Position numbers and translations under genes: made by a program. From Lutraria lutraria (Eukaryota > Mollusca > Bivalvia > Venerida > Mactridae): a DNA stretch of 64,000 nucleotides. This document shows, piece after piece, positions 10,891 to 23,279 of this stretch; within the stretch, counting starts at the first letter, position 1; every line of letters begins with the position of its first letter. The notes below the pieces were generated by a model. That model had not been told where the DNA came from, did no database searches, and saw nothing but the letters and a program-made list of their open reading frames with translations. The stretch spans positions 8,969,637 to 9,033,636 of the forward strand of contig OZ026851.1 of assembly GCA_964023205.1 (NCBI GenBank). The letters run 5' to 3'.

Positions 10891-12025
10891 TCTTGTATAC
10901 TGGATTTCAACAGTCAAACTTATTAGGCAAATTATAAAGTTTTGTCATAATTCTGTGTTTCCAGGTATGTGGCTTTGCTTTTCATATTAATTTTGTTATA
11001 TTTCATTCTAAGTACAACATTATAGTTTTCATAATGTTAATATTTTACTTAAGTTCTTATTTTGTAAAACTTCTAAATCAATTAATTTAACTAATTCTTG
11101 AGTTAGTTTAAATACAGTAAAAGTCAGTAATGATTTTATTCAGTGTGACTATCATAATTATGTAACTTTAATGAGATAACAAGGTATGCTGCATTTGTGT
11201 AAATTAACAATAATGGTCCAAGCCCGAACTACCTGCACTTAAATATATAACTAATTTTATCAAGTTAAGATTAATTAATTAATTATTAAAATTTGTAAAT
11301 TAAGTACATTTTGGGACATTTTTCTAGAATCTATGTTTTTCGTTTAAGTTATTGCTCTGCTATTTTCTATGAGAATACACATAATTTGTACCGATCACTG
11401 CCAAATGAGGTTCCCAACCTTTATTGTTATTGTGAAATTTTTGCATGGATTGTTTTCATTTGAAATGCTTTGCATATCACTTTTGTTATCTCATATTTTC
11501 TGACATTTATAATCACTCACAAGTTTACTGGATTTCAACAATTAAACTTATAAGACAAAAAAAAAGATTAATCATAATCTGTGCAGCCATTTCTTCTTAA
11601 TCATGATTCCATTAATTATATGACCTGTGAACCTAACTTTTACTTCCACATGTTACCAAACACATAAACAAGACACAATGGTGATTTTTTTGGACCAGAC
11701 ATGTATGTAAATATCCACAAGTAAATTTACATCAATTTCAGAGCACTCACTAATTGTGTCTTCAAAATTTCAATTAATATTTTTAGCAGAGGGGGGAGGA
11801 GAGACATCCTATTTATTCAGGACCTATAGACGGCTTTAGAAGACCCAGACCCCTAACACAGGAAGTTCCAAGCTGAACTTTTTATGCATTCCTGACATTT
11901 TATTATCACAGAACAGAAGGAATTGAGATGAAGCATATACTGATAAACAATAATTGCCAATTAAAAACCCATTAAGTAGGGAAGGTAATTGATAGAATGC
12001 ATTACACAAAGCACCAATAAAAAAC
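10890..12025. other. AT-rich DNA, no gene recognised
   Basis: No frame longer than 60 codons occurs before the TTAA element. There are duplicated taattaattaattatt-like runs near 11270 and a purine-rich gagggggga phrase near 11790. No repeat shared with other positions was identified. Confidence 0.5.
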
Positions 12026-12031
12026 CTTTAA

Positions 12032-12621
12032 AGCCACAATATGTATTATTTTCTAAGTACATAAGACCTCCCAAGATTGTGATATTAAAATGTTACTTTA
12101 CCAAAATAGTACAGAAGGGACCAACAATTAAATATATTATCTCATTTGGTTGTTCCTTCTTGAAAAATAACAGAAAACAATATTTAGTATTCTTTACGGA
12201 GGACAAAATACTTTGTTTACGTTTAACATTTGCCAAGCATTTCCGAAAGCTTCATAAACCCTCCTTAAATTATCTAAACTGCGCATGTATCAGTGACATC
12301 ACACCAGTTGAAAATAAACTTCCATACATTTTTTAATTTTGCAGTGTTATGTGAATTACGTTATGTACTCGTATATGTATGATATCCATCCATGGTCATT
12401 GGAAATTACGGCAATCTCCATATAACTGACAAAGGGTGACATTTAGTAAACAATTTTGCTTGAAATGTAAAATTTCATTCAAGATTATTTGGCTTGGGTA
12501 GATAGTATACTCATGTTGTAATATGTCATTCTGCTTTACATGCACCATTTTACAATTCTGTACCACAGATTTGTGATTATCAAAGGATGACAATACACCA
12601 TTCCCGAAGCTTATTGTGGCT
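12032..12621. mobile_element. 590-bp TTAA-target MITE with AGCCACAATA ends
   Basis: The element is flanked by TTAA at 12028-12031 and 12622-12625. Its first ten bases, AGCCACAATA, are exactly inverted at its right end (TATTGTGGCT). Open frames of 115 codons (+, 11989-12336) and 83 codons (-, 12396-12647) overlap the element ends and resemble no transposase. It is therefore best read as a non-autonomous TTAA-inserting element of the piggyBac/Kolobok type, distinct from the one at 3757-4188. Confidence 0.75.
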
Positions 12622-12639
12622 TTAAGGGTTTTTTCCAGT

Positions 12640-14880
12640 TCTTTCATTATTGTTTTACATAAGAAGTTGGGTGAAGTAGCAACTTAATTTTTGTTTTTAT
12701 CATGTTTCAGCAAGGAAGTAAGATGTTGATTTGACTGCAAGCTGAATTAATAATCAATTAAGACTATTCATCTATCTATGAGAAGTTTCAGATATTTAGC
12801 CAGGTGATATTGATGCAAAATATATGAATTCACAGTAAACAACCAATGTGCATCTTTATCTGAGAAGGATATAAAAAGTAAATGTTTGCAGTCATAATAC
12901 ATTCATCAACTAGATAACAACAGAAATAGTAATCTAAGATGTTTTAAATCTCAGAAAGTAATGCAACAATTTCAGTTATCAAGGCTGAGAATTGAGGCGA
13001 GTTGAGAAATTTTGAACAATTCAAGAATTTCCCTTGGGAAGGTAATCAAACATCATATTTTTACTGTAAACACTGAAAGCTGATTTCAGGCATTGGTATA
13101 AAAGAAGTGTTGTTTAACAGAGCCAAGAGATGAAAGGTAGAATCAAATAATGTTGAACTTATAATAGACAAATTATAAACAAAATAAAAGGAAAAGGAAT
13201 ATCAGTATGGTAAAAGTAAGGTCAAGATACAATCATGTACATATCAATTATCAAATGAATGAATGGAATGAATAGCTTAGTATTATAGTTCACATGAAAT
13301 ACATACCATTAACATGATATTGAGTGAATTGCTCAAACATAATGAAGACATGTGACAGAAAATTATAATAATTCAATGCATTTAATTATCCACTGTGTGT
13401 TTAGTAAGGATGCCCATGCACAGGTTAGGGCAGATATTTCATTAATCTTTTTTACTAAACTGTAAATCAGTGATGACCAAATCTTTAAACGAGGAGTCTC
13501 ACATCCAAAATTATTGCGAATAATAATTATTCTGGAGGTAAATTGTTATGAAAACTTACCTATTGTGTAGTTCATACCATCCAAGGTGAAGGTTGCACTT
13601 TTACATTTTTTAAACTGCTTCATAGGTTGTCGTCGTGGCAACCTGTCACCTGGGTCCTTTTTCCTTTCAGCCATATTTCAGTATCAAATGAAGATGAATA
13701 TAAGCACTTAAGTATATCCAAATATATCCACAAAAGAAAAGAAACTTTCCTTCAACACAATGCTACACTACCAAGATTAACTGTGGGTTTTTTACCTGAC
13801 AGCATCAATCAAGGTAAATAAATACTTCAACAAAGAATTAAATCCAGTTTATGTGTTAAGACTGTCAGAGCTACTTGAACTGTCAGTAGTGATGAAATTT
13901 ATTTCATATCAATGCAAATCAGCTTCAATCATGATTCAATTAACTGCTGTCTACCATAAGAGGTGCTTACGATCATTTTATTCTACGATATTTTGACATC
14001 AAGTGTTAACAATATTTGCAAGAAGCACCTTCACAGAAATTTTTTTATATTAAATTTTGTCAAATTTGACAATGATGCAAAGTATTCCCTCAGTCACATA
14101 AATCCACATAAAAAAGCATATTCTATCAAATTAAATGTCTCCCAGTTGCACAAAACTAATCATCACAAATTAACATTTGAATTGCTTCGAATCCTTTAAT
14201 ATAAACTTGAGAATTAAAAATTCTTATTCAATCAATCAAATTATAGTCTCTTAACACAGATTAATCTAAAACACATCCTTTGATACAATCATCGTTATTT
14301 TCTGTTACATTAATCACTGCAATTAGTAGTGTTTATGATTATCACCAGATCGACACAGCTATATCTACCATTTTCACAGATGATTATAATCAGGCATACT
14401 TATTGTAATCACAGCAGGTTTCTGTACTTATATTGTTTTGTTTCACCATCCAATTGTCAATATTCCAACTCATCAATTAACCAAATAGGTTAACATTTAA
14501 ACTTTTATTTTTCATCCCAGCACTTATTACACCATTATGTTCCTATACAGTACAGTATCCCAGAATATCAAATAGTTATATGTAGATGTAGAAATGTCAG
14601 AATGATCTGTAATATTGAGAACAGATGTGAATAAAAATGCTGGACAACTTCAGGAGGACTGTTTACTGTCAATGCATTGAAATTAATACTTAAATTTTAT
14701 AAAATTCATACTTATTACTGATGGAATTAGAGGAAACTTTGTTATTAGTTAAATTGGTACATCACATATACAAGGCCGTCTTTAAAAATTGTTTATTTTT
14801 AGTAGTTTTTTTTGTCTTTATTTCAGCTTTCCATTCTCAGGAAAAGCATAAATCGTGTAATACTGAAAAAAAAAAACAGT
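12640..14880. other. AT-rich DNA, no gene recognised
   Basis: Plus-strand frames of 64 codons (13627-13821) and 78 codons (13963-14199) show no domain. I see no strong tandem repeat, tRNA-like head or inverted terminus pair in this stretch. Confidence 0.45.
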
Positions 14881-14884
14881 CTTC

Positions 14885-15140
14885 AAATTTAGCACCAGAC
14901 CATGGACCAAGTCCACCAAAATGGCCATGGGACCAGTAAATTTGATAAGGTCACTGGTCCGACAGTCCAGTAAATTTTTCAGTGATTAATTTACCATGTT
15001 TCAGAACAAAAAGTGAAGTATGTTAATCACTCTTGAAAAATAAGTGTTTTTAGCCAAATTATAAGAAATTTTTATATATGTACCCCCGGTACTCTCTTTG
15101 GTCCACTAAAAGTTCTTTCGGTCCAGTAGTTTGAATTTTC
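14885..15140 (+). repeat. Weak dispersed repeat with gtccagtaaattttt phrases
   Basis: Phrases such as ggaccagtaaatttg, ggtccgacagtccag and ggtccagtagtttg recur within 250 bp. The reverse complement of 49108-49270 contains similar phrases (ggtaaattttgggac, ggtccgaca, tgtccagtaaaaa). This suggests a diverged shared repeat. The match is patchy and its boundaries are unclear. Confidence 0.35.
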
Positions 15141-15144
15141 ACTG

Positions 15145-16280
15145 GATCAAATGTCCATGCAGTGCTTGAAAAAGTTTTTCATGAAGACTGCGAAAATTCC
15201 CACATGCCTACCCACCTTATTCACCTGTTGAAGGTGTTTTCCCAGTTAAAGGTGTTTTCCCATAAATGCAATCCATCATTATTTTAAGGATAGCCTATCC
15301 AAAATAAATTTTTAAGATGCAGTTGCCATAGAACCAGATGATGATTTATCACAAAAAAAATTTACGCTAATTATTGAGAAAATACAGTCATTTTGTATAA
15401 AAGCCACCTAGCTTTAGAGTGAAATAGATAACAAATTTGTTTTAACATAGTTTTATATTAAGTTTGCTGTTTTATCTCTATTTTATTTATTTCAATACTT
15501 TATTTTAAACTAATTCTTCAGATTTCCTTCATTTATAATTTGCTTTTTTTTTTAATTGTCTCCCTTTTTCTTATTAATTTTCATTGGGTAACTCCCTTCT
15601 ATTAAATTGTATATGCAGTTATATCAAATAATGATAAGCTTATTTAATATGCAAAGTATGAAAGATTATGTAAAAATCACATAAACATCTAAAAGTTAGT
15701 TGTATTGTTGGTTTAATTATATCATGGTTTCATGGATTGTCTCCCTTATCACAAATCGTCTCCCTTATTCATTTACTTTTTATTTCTTAATCAATCATTC
15801 CATGTGTCACTTCTGTACATAAATAAAACTTTTCTGCATAATTTTGACATTAAATATTGATCTGAAATACATTAATTTTGTATGAAAGTCTTCAATGAAG
15901 TTAAACAGGGATGAAAAACTTGTAATCCTTATTAATACAAGATTGATCATCCATCAATAATCTTTCACATCATATTCAGTCATGAATTAAATTGACCATG
16001 CACAGTGAAGTCAATAATTGTGCAAATGATTTGATTCATCAAATCAATTAATATGCAATACAGTCCAAGAAGTAATAAATCTTACAAAGTATTCACTGAA
16101 CGAATCATCCACCCTTAATTGACAAATAACCATTGAACATTTATACAACCATTAAGACAGGATTATCAGGAAGGACAGGCAGGGCTTGATGACATGCCGA
16201 AATATTGATACATTACATATTCATTTTCATAATGAATCCCAGAAGCAATATTGAACATAACTCAGTCGGACATAACTACC
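15145..16280. other. AT-rich DNA, no gene recognised
   Basis: A small tandem duplication of aaggtgttttccca occurs near 15228-15265. The rest has no open frame over 60 codons and no recognised repeat. Confidence 0.5.
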
Positions 16281-16285
16281 TAAAA

Positions 16286-16467
16286 TAAATCAAAGTACAG
16301 AAAGAACTCATGGAAACTGAACTTAAAATTAGACATGCACTTCAACATGAAAAGGGAGTTTAACAAATGTATGGCAGATGTAGAAAAATGTATTACTTTG
16401 GTCCGCATTAAAATTCATGTGTGCTGAGCAAGTGACAGCTATTGAAAGCTGAACTATCATTCAGATT
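16286..16467 (+). mobile_element. Family I MITE, copy 2
   Basis: This copy is in the opposite orientation to copies 1, 3 and 4. It starts atcaaagtacagaaag and tcatggaaactgaac, passes aaattcatgtgtgctgagc and ends with attgaaagctgaactatc. It is similar in length to the other full copies and has no coding capacity. Confidence 0.65.
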
Positions 16468-16469
16468 CT

Positions 16470-17200
16470 AAAAACAATTCAATCATGACCAAGGTAAATT
16501 GATTTCAGCCAATGAGTTTCATGAATTCATACAACATAAAATATTTTAACATATTGAAAATACTGTTGATAAGAAAGATGTCACGTGAGAGAGAGAGAGA
16601 GCGTCTGATGAAAAGAAAATATTTCACAAACGAAAAATTCACCAGACCGAGCACTCATTCTGATACAATAAACATGAAGAACTGTTATATCACCATGGTA
16701 ATATTTGATAGACATATGATAACATTTTCAGACATTGAAAATTTAAACAAATTTCTGACAGTTACTTTAGTAGTTTCCAAGGAGACTTAAGAAAACTTGG
16801 TCAAAGAAAACACTTCTTCCCAAAACAAATCAGGTTCCTAAAAAGGCCAACCAAACTTTCTTTAAAAGTGTTTTTTTTTTGTTCTGAGGTATAGTTTATG
16901 AAAATGATACCAACAACTCATATATAAGGGGTTGCATGAAATCCTTGTTAATAAAATAAATAACTTTTTAAATATACTTTTTAATGCCCATGCACACATC
17001 AATACCCAGGTGATTGCAGCAATACTTCATATGCAGGTAAAATTAGTAGAGTATGGAGTCATAGCTGATACAGCACTTTGATTTATGAATCATGTCAAGT
17101 TGTTTATTTTCTGTTATTTACCTACATCAGCTGGCAGTGATACATAACAACAGATTTGACAATATTAACATATTCTTCCATTATACACAAAGTGTTACCA
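16470..17200. other. No gene recognised; short (GA)n microsatellite
   Basis: A (GA)n tract of about 16 bases lies at 16586-16601 inside a 92-codon plus-strand frame (16512-16790) with no recognisable domain. Nothing else was identified. Confidence 0.5.
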
Positions 17201-17204
17201 TGTT

Positions 17205-17416
17205 TTTGGAAACAGAACGATAGGTCAGCTTTCCACAACTGCGACTTGCTTGGCGTGCATGAATTTTGAAGCAAACCAATGGTCTACATTGGGTGCATGA
17301 ATTTTGAAGCAAACCAATGGTCTACATTTTTTCTACATCCACCATGTAATTGTTAAACTAGTTTATGCAAGTCTATGTAAGTTCAGCTTTCATGAGTACT
17401 TTCAGTACTCTGATTA
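17205..17416 (-). mobile_element. Family I MITE, copy 3, with internal 38-bp duplication
   Basis: It carries the landmarks tttggaaacagaac, cagctttccacaactg, catccaccatg, gttaaactagtt and the palindromic end gagtactttcagtact. The segment gtgcatgaattttgaagc and its continuation to ctacatt is present twice in tandem (17255-17292 and 17293-17328). The duplication is absent from the other copies and is specific to this insertion. Confidence 0.7.
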
Positions 17417-17419
17417 TTT

Positions 17420-17770
17420 TTCAAACAACTAGAATCTTAGCTAAGATAAGTTCGAAGTAACATATGAGGTAGACAATAAAAACATCTTAATATACTAATA
17501 CACATATCTTTCTATCAAATAACACATAAACTTCAGCATAATTAGAAAAGAAGACAAGATTTAAAAAATCTATATACCCTCAAGTTGCATCATTTCGAAA
17601 AACTTGTTTATGATTTGCAACCAGAAAAATCAAGAATTTTGATCCGTTAAAAATAAGAAGTATGATATGACTGGCAGCCATCCCAAAGGACTTTATTAAG
17701 CAAAACATAAGGTATGTAATCTAAAACAGATAACTGACTGTCAAGTGCATGTACAACTGGAGTACTTCAT
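17420..17770. other. No gene recognised
   Basis: The stretch is AT-rich with no recognised element. It ends at the tandem repeat beginning near 17774. Confidence 0.5.
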
Positions 17771-17773
17771 ACT

Positions 17774-18105
17774 AAAGGGGCTTAACTCTAGATTCACATC
17801 AGAAAATAGTGACACTTTAAGTCATTTCAAAGGGATTGAACTCTTGACTGATGACAGAAAATTGTGATGACTTTACAAAAAGTCATTTCAAAGGGACTCA
17901 ACTCTAGCTTCACATCAGAAAATTGTGATAATAAAACTGAACAAAGTCACTTCAAAGGGAACAAACTCTTGACTGATGTCAGACAATTGTGATAATAAAA
18001 CTGTTCAAAGTCACTTCAAAGGGAATGAACTCTTCATTCACATCAGAAAATTATATTATTATACAAAGTCATTTCAAGGGACTGAACTCTTGATTCACAA
18101 CTTTT
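17774..18105 (+). repeat. Tandem repeat, six units of about 60 bp
   Basis: Units contain tcatttcaaaggga, actctt(g/c)a and cacatcagaaaattgtgat. The landmark aaaggg recurs at about 17774, 17829, 17890, 17954, 18018 and 18076, giving spacings of 55, 61, 64, 64 and 58. Units differ by substitutions and small indels, so the array is not recent. No similar array was seen elsewhere in the window. Confidence 0.75.
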
Positions 18106-18109
18106 TCCT

Positions 18110-18745
18110 CAACACTGGGTTCACATCGATCAACTTTCTAATATATTAAATTCATTTTCAACAAAAACTTGATCTCACGAACAGAAAATTATGAGCATAA
18201 TCCTTAAGATGCAATAAATGTCATTTTGAAATACAATAAATAAATAAATGTAACAAGAGCTTAGTTTAAAGTGTGAATGTAGACATGTGTAAATAGCAGC
18301 ACAATATTATATTTCACTAGCATTCTACACAAGAATGACCACAGCTGTTTTGTGCAACATTAAACCCAAAAGAAAACACTCATTCTTTCACAATGCAACA
18401 TATCCCCTTCTTCAAAGGGAGACATAATTTATCATTTGTAGACCAGAATCTTGTTTTGCATCCTATTCTGTTATGGTCATGTGTGAATGGCATTTGTTCC
18501 AGAAGGTTCTGTTTTGTTTTGTGTTTCCAAACTTCTCTTTAAGTCGTTGTCAAGCAAAATTTAAACAACAGCATTTGAGAAACATCTCAACAGGAAGCAT
18601 TTGTTTGGTCAACGAAGAGCGCTCTAAAGATGTTGGGTAGTTTTTGGGATGGTGGATTTGGAGTAGGTGATATTTAAGGAAAGGAGGGATGTTTTGATGG
18701 TGGCTTTTTTTCTATGAATCCTTTTTTGTCTGCACCCATTAGAAT
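18110..18745. other. No gene recognised; G/T-rich patch
   Basis: Bases 18628-18705 are G/T-rich on the plus strand (gttgggtagtttttggg, ggagtagg, ggagggatg), recalling the tract at 61498-62155. A minus-strand frame of 89 codons (18624-18893) runs from there into HE-A1 and is not a credible gene. Confidence 0.45.
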
Positions 18746-18750
18746 CCAAA

Positions 18751-19064
18751 ACTAGAGATTTGTCACAGACTAGTAACCCCGCCTCCACTTTGACACTAAA
18801 AATGCAATAGTGCACTATATGGCTCATATAAAGTTCAAGGACACATAACTCTGGAATGTGTGGATCACTGAGTATGGAAATTAGGTTTTGCACATCTACA
18901 CTTCATGGTGATGACATATTTCAAGTTTCATTGCAATCGCTTAGGGCATGTGGAAGTAGATCTTACCAACAAACTTGTGATATCATACGCGGATGGATGG
19001 ACAGACTGACTGACAGAGTGACTCCAATATACTCCCTTTTAAATTTCGTTTGCCGGGGTATAAT
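18751..19064 (+). mobile_element. Hairpin-ended element HE-A, copy 1
   Basis: It begins actagagatttgtcac and a diverged hairpin, followed by aaccccgcc. The body includes gcaatagtgcactatatgg, atctacacttcatggtg and atttcaagtttcattgc. A tetranucleotide patch (ggatggatggacagactgac) precedes the end tttgccggggtataat. Three other copies occur at 31537, 33310 and 60391. There is no coding capacity. Confidence 0.75.
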
Positions 19065-19069
19065 TATAA

Positions 19070-20465
19070 ACAATATTTAGTACCAAATTGCGAGAAATCT
19101 ATGGAATTTAATAAGTAAGGCTCGAACCAAATCCATTGCATGGAATATTATAGGATACACTCTGTTGATACTCTCTGTTGCTGCACTTGTTGCATACTAT
19201 TTCTAACCAACATGACTGCTTCTTCAGATAATAAGCACATTATCTAAGTCCTTTATTGTCTTATGCTAGATTAATCACAGACATAAATGACAATGCTTCC
19301 CATAAAATAGGCTTTTTCTGGATAATGCCAAGATGACAATATTTCCCGTAAAAACCATATCTAGCTTGCAACCATTAACAATTCTGCAAGTGTTTGTCAA
19401 GAATTTATGTACTGCATGTGGCAATGATTAGATTATGAGGGAGGAAAAGAATGCAGACAGATATGGATACAACAATTACATTGTTCAATTATTAAAGATG
19501 ATTTATTCAAGGAGTTAATAAAAGTGCATTGTGCATCACGTTGAAAATAGCTGAAACGTTTTATGTTTTCCTTCTTATACATAGTAAACTCAATCTGATA
19601 TAATTGAAAAACTATGTAGAGTCAAATTAAACCAATACACTACAACATAAATCAGGCAATTTTATCTCTTTTTCCAATCAAAATGCAATCAAGACAGCAA
19701 GGTGCACTCTATTTTATCCTACTTATTGTACAAGATGATATCCAATAGACAGAGGAGTAAAATTTGTCACAGCAAGCTTAATTGATTATTCCATTCTTGT
19801 CAAATGTCATGGCAGCCACTGTTAATAATTTGCTAACAGTTATGCTTTATTTTCAGAAAAAATTACTCTGAGGCTGTTGAAAGCAAGTCGACATAATGCA
19901 TCCCATAAACAGACAGCGTTCCATTAACCCAGTCCAAAAACTTGAAACTGATCCAGTGTCCATAATCATTACAATCATAAAACCTCTAATAGTTAAACAA
20001 TATTGCAAGATGTGATATATTACCCCAGTAATTGGTTCAGAAATAGATATACCAAGGTATTGCCCATTTATGAGCAAAACCTGCCCTTCTTATACATCAT
20101 CACACATCTTCAGGCTTCTTTAATGATGACAGGTTACAACCCAACCAGGCCTCATTATAAAGAACATCTATTAACCAAAGTGTCAACAACGCTGACAGGT
20201 GGTCAAGATTTTTACTCTTAATGTTACCAGTACCGAAACAGAGTGATGATTATCAGTGGCAGTCGTTTTTTGAGATGTTGGGACAAAGAGGAGTAAAACA
20301 GAGAGCAGAATGTTATTGCAGGATTACGAGCAACTGTGAAGTTACTAGCACAGACACCATAAACAGAGCAAGTGCAACAGGTATGTCATAACACAGTGCC
20401 TACCTTAGTTAATAGTTGCTGTGCACAAGTTGTGGCAATCACCATGGACTGTCAATGACAAAGAA
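19070..20465. other. AT-rich DNA, no gene recognised
   Basis: Frames of 72-74 codons on both strands (19853-20077 and 20003-20221) overlap each other and show no family features. No shared repeat was recognised. Confidence 0.45.
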
Positions 20466-20468
20466 TAA

Positions 20469-20869
20469 CAAGAAGTGTTTGTGAAACGTGAATGCCCCCC
20501 CCCAGATGGTAAGACCTTGACCTTTGACCTATTGAACTTAAAACCAATAGGCGTCATCTACATGCAATGACCAACCTCCAAACCAAGTCTGAGGACCTTA
20601 GAACAAATCATTCTCCAGTCATTGGTCGGGCATGTTTTTTTTTTTTGTTGAATGTCACTGTGACCTTGAGCTTTGACCTACTGACCTCAAAATCAATAGG
20701 TGCCCACTAAATGTGATAACCAACATCTCAACCAAGTCTGAGCTTAGGCCAAAATAGTTCTCTAGTAATTGCCCGGACAAGATTTGGAAACAGATGGACC
20801 GACCTAGGGACTGAGTGACCCGCATGTGCAAAGCGATAAACTCACTTTTCTTTCAAATGGCGGCATAAT
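20469..20869 (+). mobile_element. Hairpin-ended element HE-G with nuclear-receptor-like half-sites
   Basis: It starts acaagaagtgtttgtgaaac (hairpin TGTTT-gtg-AAACG), then gaatgccccccccc, and ends at ggcggcataat after gatggaccgacc. Two internal units of about 145 bp share accttga-ctttgaccta, aaaaccaatagg and accaagtctgag. Both units contain closely spaced TGACCT motifs, as a one-base-spaced direct repeat at 20518-20530 and a cluster at 20661-20686. Confidence 0.7.
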
Positions 20870-20871
20870 AA

Positions 20872-21875
20872 TGCATCTGTAAATGATTGCTATCTCAGTG
20901 ATAGAGGAGTCATCTGCACAGCTTACGCATTTGTGATTGGTTGCTACATGCTGTAATTTTCATATCAAAGATGAATCACTTACATAATGGATGCATTTGT
21001 TAATGATTACGACATTATTCATACACAGACAAACCTGAGATCACGGCCAGCTCTAGATAAAGGCAGCCTTGCGAATATAGGCTATTCTTTTAAAAAACAT
21101 CATTGCTTTTATAGAACAGCATAACCCCCGAATAAAAGACACCCGTCAATTAAGGCCAAATTTTGTTTGTTCCTAAGGTGGCCTTAATTCACTGATTAGA
21201 CTGTAATTTTGAAAAAATGCAAAACAGTACAGAATTATTCCATTGTTAAAAGTAACAACACTGTTCTGTGTTGCACATAAAAATAGTTACTTGATGCCAC
21301 CATGTGGCAACGAGAGAAAAACAGTGTTTAAGCATATCTTTAACAGCCGCCACATATGTCATTCTACAACGAAATATAATATCTACATACAAGGTAGAGA
21401 TATGCAACCAACTAAAAAAGTGCAAGGCAAGAAGCAAAATAGAACATTTCAGATTTTTGTTCATTGATGGTGTTTGGAATCAAGTGACCCTACATTGTGG
21501 AAAATGCTTTAACAAATAACTTATCATTGTGCTGATTGTCATCAACAGCTGAGACACAGTGCAGTGTCCCATATTGAGCAGCTGGTGTTAGAAGTTTTCT
21601 GTCTGTAACTAGTTAAAAGCTTTCACATAACTAATGATGTATTTCCAGTTTGCTGTGTCAGTGCTACAGCCATATGAAGCAAAATTTCAGACATTTAGTT
21701 AATTGCAGGAAGACAAACAGCATGCAACATTGTAGTTTTTATGAAGTCTCACAATTCACCAACTTCAATTCTTCTGAGATGCAGAGCTCAACAGAACAAA
21801 CCTAGCCAACAGTGTAAAAAGGTGTTGGATAACTTGCATGTTTCTCCATGAAAATATTATTTAAAGTTATTGGTA
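20872..21875. other. No gene recognised
   Basis: Three overlapping frames of 71-74 codons at 21243-21519 lie on both strands and look random. Near 21120-21215 the phrases gaataaaagacaccc, aattaaggcc, ggtggccttaattc and agactgtaat resemble the MITE at 58525-58718, but a clear boundary is missing. Confidence 0.4.
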
Positions 21876-21879
21876 AGTG

Positions 21880-21955
21880 TCTGTGTGGTCTAGTTGTAAG
21901 GATCTAGTCATCTTAAGACCCTCACCACTGAGCGTTTGATCTCATCCGAGACCTA
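21880..21955 (+). repeat. tRNA-like SINE head
   Basis: The stretch tgtggtctagttgtaagg followed about 40 bases later by gtttgatctcatccg has the spacing of degraded A and B boxes of a tRNA-derived SINE. The match is weak, and neither body nor tail was recognised. Confidence 0.4.
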
Positions 21956-21959
21956 ATTT

Positions 21960-23210
21960 CACATGTTTAGGGAGCTATCAAGATGGATTACAAACTAAAG
22001 ATCAAATGTTATAAAATGGCCCTGGTGCAGACTTTGCGAAAGGAGCCGGACCGGCAGATTAGTTCGATAGATTGTGTGTCTGTCTGATAAAGAATGTTAT
22101 CTCATCAGACAGACTGTCTGTAGGGACTTATTTACTTGATGTAAAGGCATTTTACTTTTTCGGTCTGACAGACCAATTGTCTGGCAGATATTTTTGCCTT
22201 TTGCCAAATCTGCTGGCAGATGGTGCAATATTAATCCACCATGAAAAAAGTAATAGAGTCATTTCTCTTGAGTTGTCATCTACTTTCAGAAAGTTATCAT
22301 TCTGAAAGATAACTTCAAAGCACTACTTTGTTTGACCTATAACCAAAACCTAACTGAAATATAGTCATCAAATACTGGTTAATTAAAACAGAATTAAATA
22401 TATGAACAGAACTTGTTGTTGCTTTTGCACCAACATTGTTTGAACACATAAACAGTAATGTCAACATCCATAAACAATCATTGTAGATAGCTCGCAGAGA
22501 CTATGAAATTGTAATTAGTGAAGCTTACATCCTCAGGGACTCATAAAACTAGTGATGCTTTCAAGTCCCTATCATCACAAACACAGGACATAGGAGTTGA
22601 CAGACCAGTCTGTAGTCATTTAAGCAAAACCCAATCACATAAACTATATGATGTATAATTCCATTATTCATACAGCAAGCACCTAAAAAACAACAATTAA
22701 TACATACTTATGATAAATACCTCATTAATGTATGGATGAAACTATTTATGACCAATTGTTATTCAAACAACAGATCATTGGGCTTCATACTGAACATGCA
22801 CAAAATAATAATTTAAAAACAAAATAGCAGCAATACTTATTTTGTTTGTTGGTATTGGACATGGTTTTAATTATCATACACAGTAAAACTGTTACCTTAT
22901 CAGTGCATTTGGGCTTTTACCAGGAAAAGCATGTTCCGTCATCAGTAACTGACAACTTCCCAAGGTGAAAATAGCCTCCCCCAGCATCCCCTGAGGTAAT
23001 AAAAGGCAGGGTTTAAAACATACTGCCTGGAGGTAAGGGCTATGATACCATGTTGTAACTGTTATGCTTTCATTTCACATTTACACAGAAAACCATTAGA
23101 GAAATCAAGATTTTCAAGGTAAATCATCATCTCAGTTAATTATCATCAGACAACCTGTATGAATTTGATATACTACAGCGAGTCACCAACAATTTACTCT
23201 TCAACAAACA
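21960..23210. other. No gene recognised; cluster of GTCTG hairpins
   Basis: Bases 22070-22215 contain many GTCTG/CAGAC words that form local hairpins, for example gtctgtctgat against atcagacagac at 22078-22119. A 77-codon plus-strand frame (22072-22305) lies over it and has no recognisable domain. The rest is AT-rich. Confidence 0.4.
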
Positions 23211-23214
23211 ACAA

Positions 23215-23278
23215 TTTTTGGAAGCTGAACAATAGTTCGGATAATGCAGAGCAAAGTATTACTTACAGTACATTGATT
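23215..23278 (-). mobile_element. Internally deleted family I MITE
   Basis: The start ttttggaagctgaacaatag and a short inner piece tgcagagcaaagt match family I, followed by cagtacattgatt, a degraded end. About 130 bp of the middle are absent. Confidence 0.4.
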
Positions 23279-23279
23279 A

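Noticed and set aside
11989..12336. 115-codon plus-strand open frame
   Set aside because: It crosses the left boundary of the TTAA-flanked MITE and has no transposase features.
12396..12647. 83-codon minus-strand open frame
   Set aside because: Its start includes the right terminal inverted repeat and flank of the same MITE; chance frame.
17774..18105. Possible coding repeat
   Set aside because: Unit lengths vary between 55 and 64 bases and stops occur in all frames.
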